NCBI RefSeq assembly: GCF_937960835.1
Contig: NZ_CALGPC010000009.1
Location: 124,001-188,000 of the forward strand
DNA length: 64,000 bases
Direction: 5' to 3'
Origin: an uncultured Ferrovibrio sp.
GTDB taxonomy: Bacteria; Pseudomonadota; Alphaproteobacteria; Ferrovibrionales; Ferrovibrionaceae
A program made the position numbers and the translations under genes. The stretch's first letter is position 1. Every line of letters begins with the position of its first letter. Positions 51,132 through 59,484 of this stretch are shown piece after piece. The notes under the pieces are model-generated. The model had not been told where the DNA came from and ran no database searches. It worked only from the letters and a program-made list of their open reading frames with translations.

Positions 51132-51270
51132 CAGAAGCCCCTTCCAGGTTAAGGCAGCCGCCCGCCGGCCGCCTGAGAAGAATACGGCTGGGGCCGCGTT
51201 TTATTTCCTTCACGAAATCGCGATTTTTCCGGCCTTGCCGGCAAGCCTTGGGCCTCCTACCATTTTTGTC

Positions 51271-51807
51271 ATGCGATTCCTGCTGATCCTGGCTGCTGCC
51301 CTGCTCTTTTCTGCGCCCGCGATGGCGCAGAACGCTATCGACGATCTGTTCGACAAACTCTATGAAACGCAGAACCCGATCGAGGCACGGCAACTGGAGC
51401 GCAAGATCTGGGAGGCCTGGGCGACGTCAGGCTCCGACACCATCGACGCCCTGATGAAGGGCGGCATCACGGTGATGGAGAAAGGCGATCACAAGCGCGC
51501 CGAACAGATCTTTTCGGCCATGATCGAGCTGAAGCCCGATTTCGCGGAGGCCTATAACAAGCGTGCCACCGTACGCTTCCTGTCCGGCGACTATGCCGGC
51601 AGCGTCGCCGACATCGAGCGCACGCTGAACCTGGAGCCCCGTCATTTCGGTGCGCTGGCTGGCCTTGGCACCATCATGGAGCGGCTGGACAATCTGGAGG
51701 AGGCGCTGAAAGCCTACCGCCGGGCACTGGCCGCCAACCCGCATCTGGATGACGGCGCCGACAAAGTCAGGGAACTGCGCCGCCGCATCGACGCGCGCGA
51801 GCTGTAA
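51271..51807 (+). CDS. TPR-repeat secreted protein
   Basis: A 178-residue protein with a signal peptide (LLILAAALLFSAPAMAQ) and two to three tetratricopeptide repeats from about 80 to 165. Examples are KPDFAEAYNKRATVRFLSGD and EEALKAYRRALAANP. The ATG at 51271 opens the signal peptide; in-frame codons upstream are in the lipoprotein promoter region. Probably periplasmic; partner unknown. It is convergent with the DUF486 gene. Confidence 0.85.
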   Translation: MRFLLILAAALLFSAPAMAQNAIDDLFDKLYETQNPIEARQLERKIWEAWATSGSDTIDALMKGGITVMEKGDHKRAEQIFSAMIELKPDFAEAYNKRATVRFLSGDYAGSVADIERTLNLEPRHFGALAGLGTIMERLDNLEEALKAYRRALAANPHLDDGADKVRELRRRIDAREL

Positions 51808-51821
51808 GCGTTATCCCTACC

Positions 51822-52154
51822 CTACTTCTGGAAGATGAAATAGACGGCGCCGATCAGGCAGCCGAAGGCGGCAAGGTAATTCCACCGCAACCCTTCGCCC
51901 AGATAGAAGACCGCAAAGCCGGCGAAGACGGCGAGCGTGATCACCTCCTGCACGATCTTCAGCTGCGCCGCCGTGAACGTGCCGCTTGAATAGCCGATGC
52001 GGTTGGCCGGCACGGCGAGGCAATATTCGAAAAAGGCGATCGCCCAAGAAATCAGGATCACCTTCCACAGCACCTGCTCGGGATGCTTGAGATGCCAATA
52101 CCAGGCAAAGGTCATCAGCACGTTGGAGCCGATGAGCATCAGGATCGTGGTCAT
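51822..52154 (-). CDS. DUF486 / DMT-type small membrane protein
   Basis: A 110-residue protein with four helices and the DUF486 pattern SNVLMTFAWYWHLKH, ISWAIAFFEYCLAVPANRIG and QLKIVQEVITLAVFAGFAVF. Members resemble half-size drug/metabolite transporters and may act as dimers; substrate unknown. The ATG at 52154 lies 5 bases after the pyk stop on the same strand, so it is probably cotranscribed with pyk. Confidence 0.88.
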   Translation of the reverse strand: MTTILMLIGSNVLMTFAWYWHLKHPEQVLWKVILISWAIAFFEYCLAVPANRIGYSSGTFTAAQLKIVQEVITLAVFAGFAVFYLGEGLRWNYLAAFGCLIGAVYFIFQK

Positions 52155-52159
52155 GGTGG

Positions 52160-53626
52160 TCAGCTTTCGATACGGGCGATGCGCAGGATGTTGGTGGTGC
52201 CGGGTGAGCCAAACGGCACGCCGGCGGTGACGATGATGCAGTCGCCGCGCTGGGCCAGCCCGGTTTTGCGGGCCAGCGCGGTCGCCTTGGCAACCATGTC
52301 GGCGAAGTTGACAGCATCGGGCGATACAACGGGACTGACGCCCCAAGCAATGGTGAGCTGCCGCGCCGTGGCGTTCAGCGGCGTCAGACACAAAATCGGC
52401 GCCCGCGGCCTTTCGCGCGCAGCCCTCAGCGCCGTCGAGCCCGACATCGTATAGGTGACGATGGCGGCGGCATTGATGGTTTCGGCCACCTGACGCGCGG
52501 CGGCGGTGATGGCATCGGCGGCGGTATGCTCGGGCAAGACATGCTCGGCATCCATGATGCCGCGATAGAGCGGATCGCGCTCGACCTGCATGGCGATGGC
52601 ATCCATCACCTTCACGGCCTCCAGCGGATAATCGCCCGACGCCGTCTCGGCCGAGAGCATCACCGCATCGGCGCCGTCATAAACCGCGGTGGCGACATCG
52701 GAGACCTCGGCCCGCGTCGGCACCGGCGCCTTGACCATGCTGTCGAGCATCTGGGTCGCCACCACCACCGGCTTGCCGGCGCGGCGGGCGGCGCGCACGA
52801 TGCGCTTCTGCAGGCCCGGCACTTCCGGCAGCGGCAGTTCGACGCCGAGATCGCCGCGCGCCACCATCAGCGCGTCCGACAGCGCGACGATCTCGTCCAG
52901 GCTGTCGATGGCCGACGGCTTCTCGATCTTCGCCAGCAGGGCCGCGCGACCGCCGATCAGGGCGCGCGCCTCGCGCAGATCGTCCGGCCGCTGCACAAAG
53001 CTGAGCGCCACCCAGTCGACGCCATGCTCCAGCGCGAAGGCGAGGTCGTCGCGGTCCTTGGGCGTCAGCGCCGAGAGCGGCACGACCATGTTCGGCAGGT
53101 TCAGCCCCTTGCGGTCCGACAGCCGGCCACCGACGATCACCTCGGCCTCGGCCCAGGCGGCATCGCCGGCCACCGGGCTGGTGGCGACCACGCGCAGCCG
53201 CAGCTTGCCGTCATCGAGCAGCAGTTCGGTGCCGGGCTTCAGGCTGTTCAGCACCTCCGGATGCGGCAGCTGCACGCGAATCGCATCGCCGGGCCTGTCC
53301 TCCAGATCGAAGCGGAAGCGCTGGCCCGGCAGCAGATCCACCCAGCCCCCCTGGCTCTCCCCCTCGCGGCCTTCGCCCTTGGGGAAGAAACGCCCGATGC
53401 GCAGCTTGGGCCCCTGCAGATCGGCGAGAAGGCCGATGGGGCGGCCAGTCTCGCGCTCGAGCGCGCGGACGGCCTGGATACGGGCCAGATGATCGTCATG
53501 GCTGCCATGGCTGAAATTCAGCCGGAAGACATCGGCGCCGGCTTCGAACAGCGCCCGGATGCGGTCCGGCGTGGAACTGGCCGGCCCCAAGGTGGCGACG
53601 ATCTTGACGTTCCGTTCGCGATGCAT
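52160..53626 (-). CDS. pyk: Pyruvate kinase
   Basis: Converts phosphoenolpyruvate and ADP to pyruvate and ATP in glycolysis. The 488-residue protein begins RNVKIVATLGPASSTPDRIR. The catalytic Lys lies in AKIEKPSAIDSLDEIV and the metal site in MVARGDLGVELP; KPVVVATQMLDSM and DAVMLSAETASGDYPLEAVK follow. A C-terminal domain carries the GSTALRAARERP block. The ATG at 53626 gives the conserved N-terminus; an ATG-like extension to 53650 adds 8 residues. Divergent from ppa. Confidence 0.96.
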   Translation of the reverse strand: MHRERNVKIVATLGPASSTPDRIRALFEAGADVFRLNFSHGSHDDHLARIQAVRALERETGRPIGLLADLQGPKLRIGRFFPKGEGREGESQGGWVDLLPGQRFRFDLEDRPGDAIRVQLPHPEVLNSLKPGTELLLDDGKLRLRVVATSPVAGDAAWAEAEVIVGGRLSDRKGLNLPNMVVPLSALTPKDRDDLAFALEHGVDWVALSFVQRPDDLREARALIGGRAALLAKIEKPSAIDSLDEIVALSDALMVARGDLGVELPLPEVPGLQKRIVRAARRAGKPVVVATQMLDSMVKAPVPTRAEVSDVATAVYDGADAVMLSAETASGDYPLEAVKVMDAIAMQVERDPLYRGIMDAEHVLPEHTAADAITAAARQVAETINAAAIVTYTMSGSTALRAARERPRAPILCLTPLNATARQLTIAWGVSPVVSPDAVNFADMVAKATALARKTGLAQRGDCIIVTAGVPFGSPGTTNILRIARIES

Positions 53627-53706
53627 ACTCCCCCCGGGATGATGTCCCATCTTAGGCGAGACCGCCCCTGGGCTTCGACGAAAATCTTACACATCAAGCG
53701 GTTGCG

Positions 53707-53730
53707 TTTTTTGCTGCGACGCGCAAAAAA
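53707..53730. repeat. Inverted repeat in the pyk/ppa divergent region
   Basis: TTTTTTGC (53707-53714) and GCAAAAAA (53723-53730) are perfect arms around an 8-base loop. It is in the middle of the 146-base gap and has no T run after it on either strand, so it looks more like a regulator site than a terminator. Confidence 0.5.
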
Positions 53731-53772
53731 GCACCCGCCTTCCTCTAAGACATAAGTCCAAAAGGACCAGAT

Positions 53773-54306
53773 ATGGATATTGCCCGCATCTCGGTGGGGA
53801 AAAACCCGCCCTATGACATCAATGCCGTGATCGAGATTCCGGCTGGCGGTTCGCCGGTGAAATACGAACTCGACAAGGATTCCGGCGCGCTGTTCGTCGA
53901 CCGCTTCCTTCATACGGCGATGTTCTACCCCGCCAATTACGGCTTCATCCCGCATACACTGTCCAATGACGGCGATCCCTGCGACATCATGGTGGTGAGC
54001 CATGTGCCGGTGGTGGCCGGCGCGGTGATCCGCTCGCGGCCAATCGGCGCGCTGAAGATGGAGGATGAGGCCGGCGGCGACGAGAAGATCATCGCCGTGC
54101 CGGTGGACAAGCTGCACCCCTTCTACACCGACGTGAAGACCTACGAGGAGCTGCCCGCCATCCTGCTCCAGCAGATCGAGCATTTCTTCGTTCATTACAA
54201 GGACTTGGAGAAGGGCAAGTTCGTCAAAAGCGCCGGCTGGGTAGGCCCTGACGAGGCCGCCAAGATGATCACCGACGGCATCGTCCGCGCAGCCGGGATC
54301 AAGTAA
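53773..54306 (+). CDS. ppa: Inorganic pyrophosphatase (type I)
   Basis: Hydrolyses pyrophosphate and so drives biosynthetic reactions. The 177-residue protein has the metal-site motif DGDPCD (HTLSNDGDPCDIMVVS), the opening DINAVIEIPAGG, the FYPANYGFIPHT block and KDLEKGKFVKSAGWVG near the end. The length is typical of bacterial soluble enzymes. AAAGGA lies before the ATG. Divergent from pyk across 146 bases. Confidence 0.97.
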   Translation: MDIARISVGKNPPYDINAVIEIPAGGSPVKYELDKDSGALFVDRFLHTAMFYPANYGFIPHTLSNDGDPCDIMVVSHVPVVAGAVIRSRPIGALKMEDEAGGDEKIIAVPVDKLHPFYTDVKTYEELPAILLQQIEHFFVHYKDLEKGKFVKSAGWVGPDEAAKMITDGIVRAAGIK

Positions 54307-54351
54307 GGCGGAAGGCACTGCCTGGCGGCGCCAAGCCCCAGTCGAACCCGT

Positions 54352-54378
54352 CTCATGCCCGGGCCTGACCCGGGGCAT
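54352..54378. repeat. Palindromic intergenic repeat, family A
   Basis: ATGCCCGGG, a short spacer (CCTGA), CCCGGGGCAT. Same pattern as at 55281, 56315, 59985 and 63166, in gaps of the last 10 kb. Resembles the short GTCATGCCCGG repeats common in alphaproteobacterial genomes. Confidence 0.8.
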
Positions 54379-54702
54379 CTCGTTGAAATGCTTCACCACG
54401 GCGGCCCGGGCCCTCCCGGCCGCCGTTATCGTTTCAAGCCACCTGCCCGGACGGGCCAAAGTCAAACAGAGCCAAACTAAGCCAAACGCGGCCATCCGGA
54501 ACCAATCCGGGCCTTCAGGCGCGGCTCAGACCGCTCCCAAGCTCCTTGCAAAAACGCGCGGATAACACCCACCGCCTACCGGGGCGTTACGACTGCCTGA
54601 TCCATAATGTTCAACAGCGCATGGACCCGTGACCATCTCGGGGCCTGTGATGGCTCAATATAGAGAACAAAGAGAAAACAATAGTATGAGCGCGCCAGGT
54701 TT

Positions 54703-54770
54703 CATCCGGTAGAAGATCACGGGCCTGCGGGTGCGCCGTTGCATGCTGCACCGCGCCCGGGGATGACGAA
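54703..54770. repeat. Mosaic intergenic repeat, family B
   Basis: Ends in GTTGCATGCTGCACCGCGCC then CGGGGATGACGA. Related copies at 55387-55453 and 56231-56302 share GTTGCA-GCTGCACC and ATGACGA plus weaker upstream similarity. Confidence 0.75.
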
Positions 54771-54814
54771 AGGAACAGAGAGTACGAAGTCCTCGCAGAG
54801 AAACGCTTAGTCCC

Positions 54815-55174
54815 TCACGCCTTCTTCACGAATTCCGACTTCAGGTTCATCGCGCCGATGCCGTCGATCTTGCAGGCGATGTTGTGGCCGTCGACACCAT
54901 CCACTAGGCGGATGCCTTTGACCTTGGTGCCACCCTTTACCACGAGCGACGAGCCTTTCACCTTGAGGTCCTTGATCACCGTGACGGCATCGCCATCGGC
55001 GAGAATGTTGCCATAGGCATCGCGCACGACGCCCGCTTCGGCCTCCGCCTCGCCTGCTGTGCCGGCGGCCAAGTCCGGGTTCCATTCATGCGCGCATTCG
55101 GGACAGACCCAGAGGCTGCCATCCTGATACACATGCTCGGAATTGCATGCGGGGCATTTCAAAGCGTCACTCAT
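54815..55174 (-). CDS. yjdM: Zinc-ribbon protein YjdM (PhnA-like)
   Basis: A 119-residue protein. A zinc ribbon is at the N-terminus (LKCPACNSEHVYQDG and VCPECAHEWNPD: two C-x2-C pairs), an acidic linker (residues 36-48) and the C-terminal YjdM domain (GDAVTVIKDLKVKGSSLVVK, then GTKVKGIRLVDG and NIACKIDGIGAMNLKSEFVK). Once named PhnA but not needed for phosphonate use; role unknown. The ATG at 55174 begins at the zinc ribbon. Confidence 0.95.
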   Translation of the reverse strand: MSDALKCPACNSEHVYQDGSLWVCPECAHEWNPDLAAGTAGEAEAEAGVVRDAYGNILADGDAVTVIKDLKVKGSSLVVKGGTKVKGIRLVDGVDGHNIACKIDGIGAMNLKSEFVKKA

Positions 55175-55280
55175 ATCGGGCCTGCCTGAACGTCGTGGTG
55201 CTGATGCGCGCGACCCTATCGCGGCAAAGCGGCGAATGCCATGGTTTGGCGGTCAGGGATTGCTCCTCTTCATCATCGCC

Positions 55281-55303
55281 ATGCCCGGGCTCGACCCGGG
55301 CAT
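55281..55303. repeat. Palindromic intergenic repeat, family A
   Basis: ATGCCCGGG-CTCGA-CCCGGGCAT, a perfect 9-base palindrome with a 5-base spacer. The 300-base gap around it (55175-55474) holds no gene; it also carries the two elements listed next. Confidence 0.85.
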
Positions 55304-55321
55304 TTCATGGGGATGATCGAC

Positions 55322-55384
55322 AAAAAACTCGTGGATGTCACGGCGCTTAAATGCTTCATCGGCCGAGGCATGACGATGAGAATA
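55322..55384. repeat. Mosaic intergenic repeat with AAAAACTCGTGGATG start
   Basis: AAAAACTCGTGGATGTCACG begins an element ending in GGCATGACGATGAG. The same start, followed by CCACGG-CCGAG-CCGTGG and GGCATGACGA, is found at 62559-62597, showing a shared repeat. Confidence 0.7.
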
Positions 55385-55386
55385 TG

Positions 55387-55453
55387 AGTCATATCCGGAT
55401 AAGATCCCAAGGCTGCAGCGCATCGTTGCACGCTGCACCGCCCGGGATGACGA
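55387..55453. repeat. Mosaic intergenic repeat, family B
   Basis: Copy of family B, ending CGTTGCACGCTGCACCGCCC then GGGATGACGAG. It directly follows the previous element, giving a repeat cluster. Confidence 0.75.
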
Positions 55454-55474
55454 GCAAGACTAAAGGAATAACCA

Positions 55475-56179
55475 TCACCCGCGCGCGGGAATCGTCAGGC
55501 CGCGCTGCACCGCCGGGCGGGCGAGGCCCTGCTCCAGCCAGCGCGGCACGGCTTTCAGCGCGGCGTAATCCACCAGCGCGCCGGCATCGTAGAAACCGAT
55601 CAGGTTGCGCACCCAGCCGAGCATGGAAATGTCGGCGATCGAATACTCCGCACCCATGATCCAGTCGCGGCTGGAAAGCCGGTCTTCCAGCACGCCGAGC
55701 AGGCGCTTGGATTCGGTGGCGTAACGCTGCAGGGGGCGCTTGTCCTCGATCTCCCGGCCGGCAAATTTATGGAAGAAGCCGAGCTGGCCGAAGATCGGCC
55801 CGATGCCCGCCATCTGGAAGAACACCCATTGCAGGCATTCGTAACGCGCAGCGGCGTCCTGCGGAATGAGCTGACCGGTCTTCTCGGCGAGATAGACGAG
55901 GATCGCGCCGGATTCAAACAGTGCCAACGGTTTGCCGTTGGGACCGTCGGGATCAAGGATGGCGGGAATCTTGCCGTTGGGATTGAGCGAGAGGAATTCC
56001 GGCGTCCAGCTCTCGTTCTTGGTGATATCGACGAGATGCGGCTCATAGGGCAGGCCGATCTCTTCCAGCATGATCGAAACCTTCACGCCATTCGGCGTGG
56101 GCAGCGAATAAAGCTGCAAGCGGTCCGGCTGCTTGGCCGGCCAGCGCTGCGTGATCGGGAATGCGGACAGATCGGGCAT
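55475..56179 (-). CDS. Glutathione S-transferase family protein
   Basis: A 234-residue GST of the Nu/YfcG type: LQLYSLPTPNGVKVSIMLEE has the TPNG active-site region, then LNPNGKIPAILDPDGPN and FESGAILVYLAEKTGQLIPQ (thioredoxin-fold domain, to about 100). The helical domain includes GIGPIFGQLGFFHKFA and SIADISMLGWVRNLIGF. YfcG-like proteins often act as disulphide reductases of glutathione, but this is a family inference. The ATG at 56179 has CGGAGGAAAC upstream; 56209 would add 10 residues. Confidence 0.93.
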   Translation of the reverse strand: MPDLSAFPITQRWPAKQPDRLQLYSLPTPNGVKVSIMLEEIGLPYEPHLVDITKNESWTPEFLSLNPNGKIPAILDPDGPNGKPLALFESGAILVYLAEKTGQLIPQDAAARYECLQWVFFQMAGIGPIFGQLGFFHKFAGREIEDKRPLQRYATESKRLLGVLEDRLSSRDWIMGAEYSIADISMLGWVRNLIGFYDAGALVDYAALKAVPRWLEQGLARPAVQRGLTIPARG

Positions 56180-56230
56180 GGGTTTCCTCCGGATGCTTTC
56201 CGCCGTCATGCCATGCCGGGATACGGTTTT

Positions 56231-56302
56231 CGAGTCTTATGCGGGGAAATATCCCGTGTCTGTGATGCACTGTTGCACGCTGCACCACGCCCGGATGACG
56301 AG
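56231..56302. repeat. Mosaic intergenic repeat, family B
   Basis: Third copy of family B, ending CTGTTGCACGCTGCACCACG then CCCGGATGACGAG. Confidence 0.75.
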
Positions 56303-56311
56303 CCCTCCTCA

Positions 56312-56342
56312 AACGTCATGTCCGGGACTTGACCCGGGGACC
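56312..56342. repeat. Palindromic intergenic repeat, family A (imperfect)
   Basis: GTCATGTCCGGGACTTGACC then CGGGGACC: family A with a mutated outer arm, 26 bases before the SDR gene stop (minus strand gene). Confidence 0.75.
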
Positions 56343-56367
56343 TTGTTGTCGTGTGCATAAAGGGTGG

Positions 56368-57219
56368 CTACGCCGCAGCAGCAGGGTCTTCGATTCCCAC
56401 GAGGCGGAAGCTGAGCTTGCGCAGCTTCGCGCGCGCCGATGGGTCATAGGCCTGCGCCTCGGCCTTCGCCGGGCGCTTGCCGTTGAAATAGAGGCCGCTC
56501 TGTCCGTCGAGTTCGGCCGCGAGCGCGAGATGCAGGATCGCATCGCCGCCTTCCTCGATGCTGCTGATGGGGCGCATACCGCTGCGGCGAACCATGGTGG
56601 TGTTCATATAGGTGGCGGGATGCAGCGCGTTCACGGTCACGCCGCTGCCCTCGAGCTGCTGCGCCAGATCGATGGTGAAGAGGATCTGCGCCAGCTTGCT
56701 CTGGCAGTAGGCGCGCGCGCCGCTATAGGCTCTGGTCAGCATCAGGTCGTCGAAATCGATGGCATGCTGGCCGGCGGAGGCGACATTGACGATGCGTGCC
56801 GGCTGGCTGGCCAGCAGGCGCGGCAGCAGAAGCTGGGTCAGCAGGAAACCGGCGAGGTAGTTCACCGCGAAGCGCAGCTCGAAGCCGTCTACGCTTTCCT
56901 CGCGCCCATCGCTGCCCTCCGCATTCGTCGTGCCGATGCCGGCATTGTTGATCAAGAGATCGAGCCAGTCCTGAGTGAGCAGCACAGCCTGCGCAAGATC
57001 GCGCACCTGCTGCAGCGAGGACAGATCGGCCGGATAGAACTGTGCCGTTCCGCCGGCTTCGCTGATCTCGCGCATCAGGCTTTCGCCGCGGCCCTGGTCG
57101 CGGCCATGGACCAGCACGTGATAGCCCGCAGCAGCCAGGCGCGAGGCGACATAACGGCCGACACCATCGGTGGCACCGGTGACGAGAGCGATTTTCTTCC
57201 GGCCGGCGGTTTCTGACAT
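56368..57219 (-). CDS. Short-chain dehydrogenase/reductase (retinol dehydrogenase-like)
   Basis: A 283-residue NAD(P)-dependent SDR. The cofactor motif is VTGATDGVGRYVASRLAAAG; NNAGIG, the catalytic Ser in VNVASAGQHAID and Tyr-x3-Lys in ARAYCQSKLAQILFTI follow. The AVNYLAGFLLTQLLLP block and C-terminal LYFNGKRPAKAEAQAYDPS resemble retinol dehydrogenase-type proteins. Substrate unknown. The ATG at 57219 has GGGAGGG 3 bases upstream. Confidence 0.92.
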   Translation of the reverse strand: MSETAGRKKIALVTGATDGVGRYVASRLAAAGYHVLVHGRDQGRGESLMREISEAGGTAQFYPADLSSLQQVRDLAQAVLLTQDWLDLLINNAGIGTTNAEGSDGREESVDGFELRFAVNYLAGFLLTQLLLPRLLASQPARIVNVASAGQHAIDFDDLMLTRAYSGARAYCQSKLAQILFTIDLAQQLEGSGVTVNALHPATYMNTTMVRRSGMRPISSIEEGGDAILHLALAAELDGQSGLYFNGKRPAKAEAQAYDPSARAKLRKLSFRLVGIEDPAAAA

Positions 57220-57339
57220 GAACCCTCCCATTTCGCCTTGGCATGCAACGATACGATTGCAGTGACGCGATAAGGATGGGATGCGAGGCGCCGATGACTA
57301 GGGGTGTGTTTCAAGGCCGCTGGTCAGCAAGTGATCTGA

Positions 57340-57486
57340 TCAGCAGGTCGTATGGCCTCGCGGACAGCTTTTGTATTTGCCGGGATCCTGCTCGTTGGGC
57401 ACGCGCACCGGCTGCTCACCGTACTGGCAGGCGGTCAGCGACAGCGGCATGCAGAGCAGAAACAATGCGAGGAGACAGCGGCGCAT
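57340..57486 (-). CDS. Small hypothetical lipoprotein
   Basis: A 48-residue protein with a lipoprotein signal (CLLALFLLCMPLSLTAC, lipobox LTAC) and a short mature part ending in a Cys-rich tail (YKSCPRGHTTC). The ATG at 57486 has TGGAGGGGCCC upstream; a longer in-frame reading starts in the repeat region and is unlikely. Function unknown. Confidence 0.65.
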   Translation of the reverse strand: MRRCLLALFLLCMPLSLTACQYGEQPVRVPNEQDPGKYKSCPRGHTTC

Positions 57487-57590
57487 CGGGCCCCTCCAGG
57501 GTGAATGGGTGTTGGAGACGAACCCGCAAGGGGCGCGGCGGGTTCCGCGAGGGGCGCGGTTCTGCGCTCTCGCCCGAATCATACAAGATC

Positions 57591-57616
57591 GTCACCCGCG
57601 GGTTTGACCCGCGGGT
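57591..57616. repeat. Palindromic intergenic repeat, family A variant
   Basis: ACCCGCGGG-TTTGA-CCCGCGGGT. It is the same layout as family A with CCGCGG arms; another copy, inverted, lies at 60028-60049. Confidence 0.8.
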
Positions 57617-57626
57617 CTGTGGCCGA

Positions 57627-58052
57627 TCAGGCCGGCTCGCCGAAGCCCTTGCCGGGGGCGCGCGGCTGCAGGCGGATCAGGCGGGAATCTTCCACGGCGG
57701 CCTGACGGTGCTTCACGGCTTCGCGATACACGGGATCGCGAATCATCTCGACGAAAGCCGCAACCGAGGGATATTCCGCGATGAAGCATTTGTCCCAGCG
57801 TTCGCTGCTGGGACCGATCAGCATCAGTTCGAAACTGCCCTGCCAGACGATGCGCCCGCCGAGCCGCGCGAAGACCGGGCCGCTTTCGCGCCCGTAGGCC
57901 GCATAGGCTTCCGCGCCTGTGGCCTTGCGCCCATCGGGATAGGCGGCCTGATCGCGCAGGCGCACGAGATTCAGCATATGGATCGGGCCGGGACGATCCA
58001 TCTCGCGGAATTGCGCGAAGACTTCCTTGGTGGGATCGACATATCCGGTCAT
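57627..58052 (-). CDS. DUF1330 domain-containing protein
   Basis: A 141-residue alpha/beta dimeric-barrel (ferredoxin-like) protein. Signatures: GPIHMLNLVRLRDQAAYPDG, GAEAYAAYGRESGPVFARLG and FIAEYPSVAAFVEMIRDPVY, then AVKHRQAAVEDSRLI. Its ATG overlaps the stop of the preceding gene (TAATG at 58050-58054), so it is coupled to the PEP mutase-like enzyme. Function unknown; DUF1330 proteins are sometimes accessory to catabolic enzymes. Confidence 0.92.
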   Translation of the reverse strand: MTGYVDPTKEVFAQFREMDRPGPIHMLNLVRLRDQAAYPDGRKATGAEAYAAYGRESGPVFARLGGRIVWQGSFELMLIGPSSERWDKCFIAEYPSVAAFVEMIRDPVYREAVKHRQAAVEDSRLIRLQPRAPGKGFGEPA

Positions 58053-58882
58053 TAACGTTGCTCCTTTCCGCGTGATGAAAAGATCTGGTTGAGATTGATG
58101 GCGGGCGCGCCGGTCTTGAACCCCTCGAAACTGCCCTCGCCGATCATGGCCTTGGCAATACGGGCGATTTCGGCGTAGGCGGCATGGGCGATGCGGCCGC
58201 CGAGGCTGATGCGGCGCACGCCCCAGCCGGCGATGTCCGACAGCGGCGCGCCGGTGGCGATGATGTTCACCGGCTTGGGCGCAACGGCCTGCACAATAGC
58301 GCGCACCTGCGCTTCGTCGCGCACGCCGGGCGCAAAGAGGCAGTCGGCGCCGGCGTCCGCGTAAGCCTTGAGACGGCGGATCACCGCATCCAGATCCGTC
58401 TGGCCATGCAGGAAGGCTTCGGCCCGCGCAGTCAGCACCACGCCGCTGCCGCTCTGGTCGATCGCCTTGCGCGCAGCCGACACCCGCACCGCAGCCAGGT
58501 CTTCCGCATACAGCGGTTCATCTGGCAGACCGGTGGCGTCTTCCACCGACAGGCCGGCAACGCCGGTCTGCACCGCGAGCGCGACATTGGCGGCGACATC
58601 GTCGGGCGCATGCGCAAACGCATTCTCGAAATCGGCATTGACCGGCAGATCGACGGCGGCGACGAGGCTTTCCAGATGACGCAGCACCTGGTCGCGGCTG
58701 ACGCCGTAATCAGGCCGCGCCTGACTCCAGGCAAAGCCCGCGCTGGTGGAGGCCAGCGCCTTGAAGCCGAGGCTTTGCAGCAGCACGGCCGAGCCGGCAT
58801 CGAAGGGATTAGGCATGATGAAGCAGCCGCTTTCATGCAGGCGGCGGAAGGCGGCACGTTTATCGGCGAGGCTCTGGCCCAT
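58052..58882 (-). CDS. Isocitrate lyase/PEP mutase family protein
   Basis: A 276-residue (beta/alpha)8 enzyme of the ICL/PEPM superfamily. FDAGSAVLLQSLGFKALAST, AWSQARPDYGVSRDQ, VNADFENAFAHAPDDV and SVEDATGLPDEPLYA carry the metal-binding Asp/Glu pattern. No KKCGH motif of true isocitrate lyase is present, so it is more like a carboxyphosphonoenolpyruvate mutase or oxaloacetate decarboxylase. Substrate unknown. The ATG at 58882 has GGGGGAG upstream. It is coupled to the DUF1330 gene. Confidence 0.9.
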   Translation of the reverse strand: MGQSLADKRAAFRRLHESGCFIMPNPFDAGSAVLLQSLGFKALASTSAGFAWSQARPDYGVSRDQVLRHLESLVAAVDLPVNADFENAFAHAPDDVAANVALAVQTGVAGLSVEDATGLPDEPLYAEDLAAVRVSAARKAIDQSGSGVVLTARAEAFLHGQTDLDAVIRRLKAYADAGADCLFAPGVRDEAQVRAIVQAVAPKPVNIIATGAPLSDIAGWGVRRISLGGRIAHAAYAEIARIAKAMIGEGSFEGFKTGAPAINLNQIFSSRGKEQR

Positions 58883-59484
58883 GGCGTTTCTCCCCCAAAA
58901 ACAGAACTGCGGGAGCAGCAGCCTAATGCGGCGCGCTCTGTCGCGACACAGCAATATTGTCCCGATTGTCTGTCTGCTGTAAGACTGACGCAACGTCAGC
59001 TATCGCGCTTTTCGCACGCGATTGTGTGGCTTTATCTTCCATATCAGGACCGCCTCACGCGATACTTTCCCCAATATCACGTCAGCATCACAAGCTGAAC
59101 GCGCAAATCCGGATGGTGAAGCCTCCAGAGACGAAATCTGGCCAAAATCCCAAGCGGAACAATCCTGCCTGCAACCCGTTGCAAGGCTGGAGTCCGGTCT
59201 GCGGTGCGGGTGCCACCGATGCCCCCTCCCCATCGTGCCGAGGCGTCCCCGCAGACCGGACCGCCTTGTCGGCAAACCCAATCATCAGGCATCGCCAATG
59301 ACTTTCGCGACGGCACTCGCCCGCCCGTCGCCTGCCGCGCGTCGCAAGAACATCTGGGCAGAAACCATTACGGCAGGAACATCAGGGGACTGGCTGGGTT
59401 TGTCCCATGGAATTCATATGCATGTCTTAGGGGCAGTTCTCAGAACTGCGCCCGGAGACAGCTTTTAATGAGAGGGACAATGCC
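58883..59484. other. 602-base intergenic region
   Basis: No gene that I can support. A CAGTTCT-C-AGAACTG palindrome (59431-59445) lies upstream of the DUF2795 gene. Low coding signal in every frame; short frames on both strands lack bias. Confidence 0.5.

Larger units (their letters stand above)
54307..54814. other. 508-base intergenic region with two repeat copies
   Basis: No gene is visible. It holds one palindrome of repeat family A (54352-54378) and one copy of family B (54703-54770). The rest is low in coding signal. Confidence 0.6.
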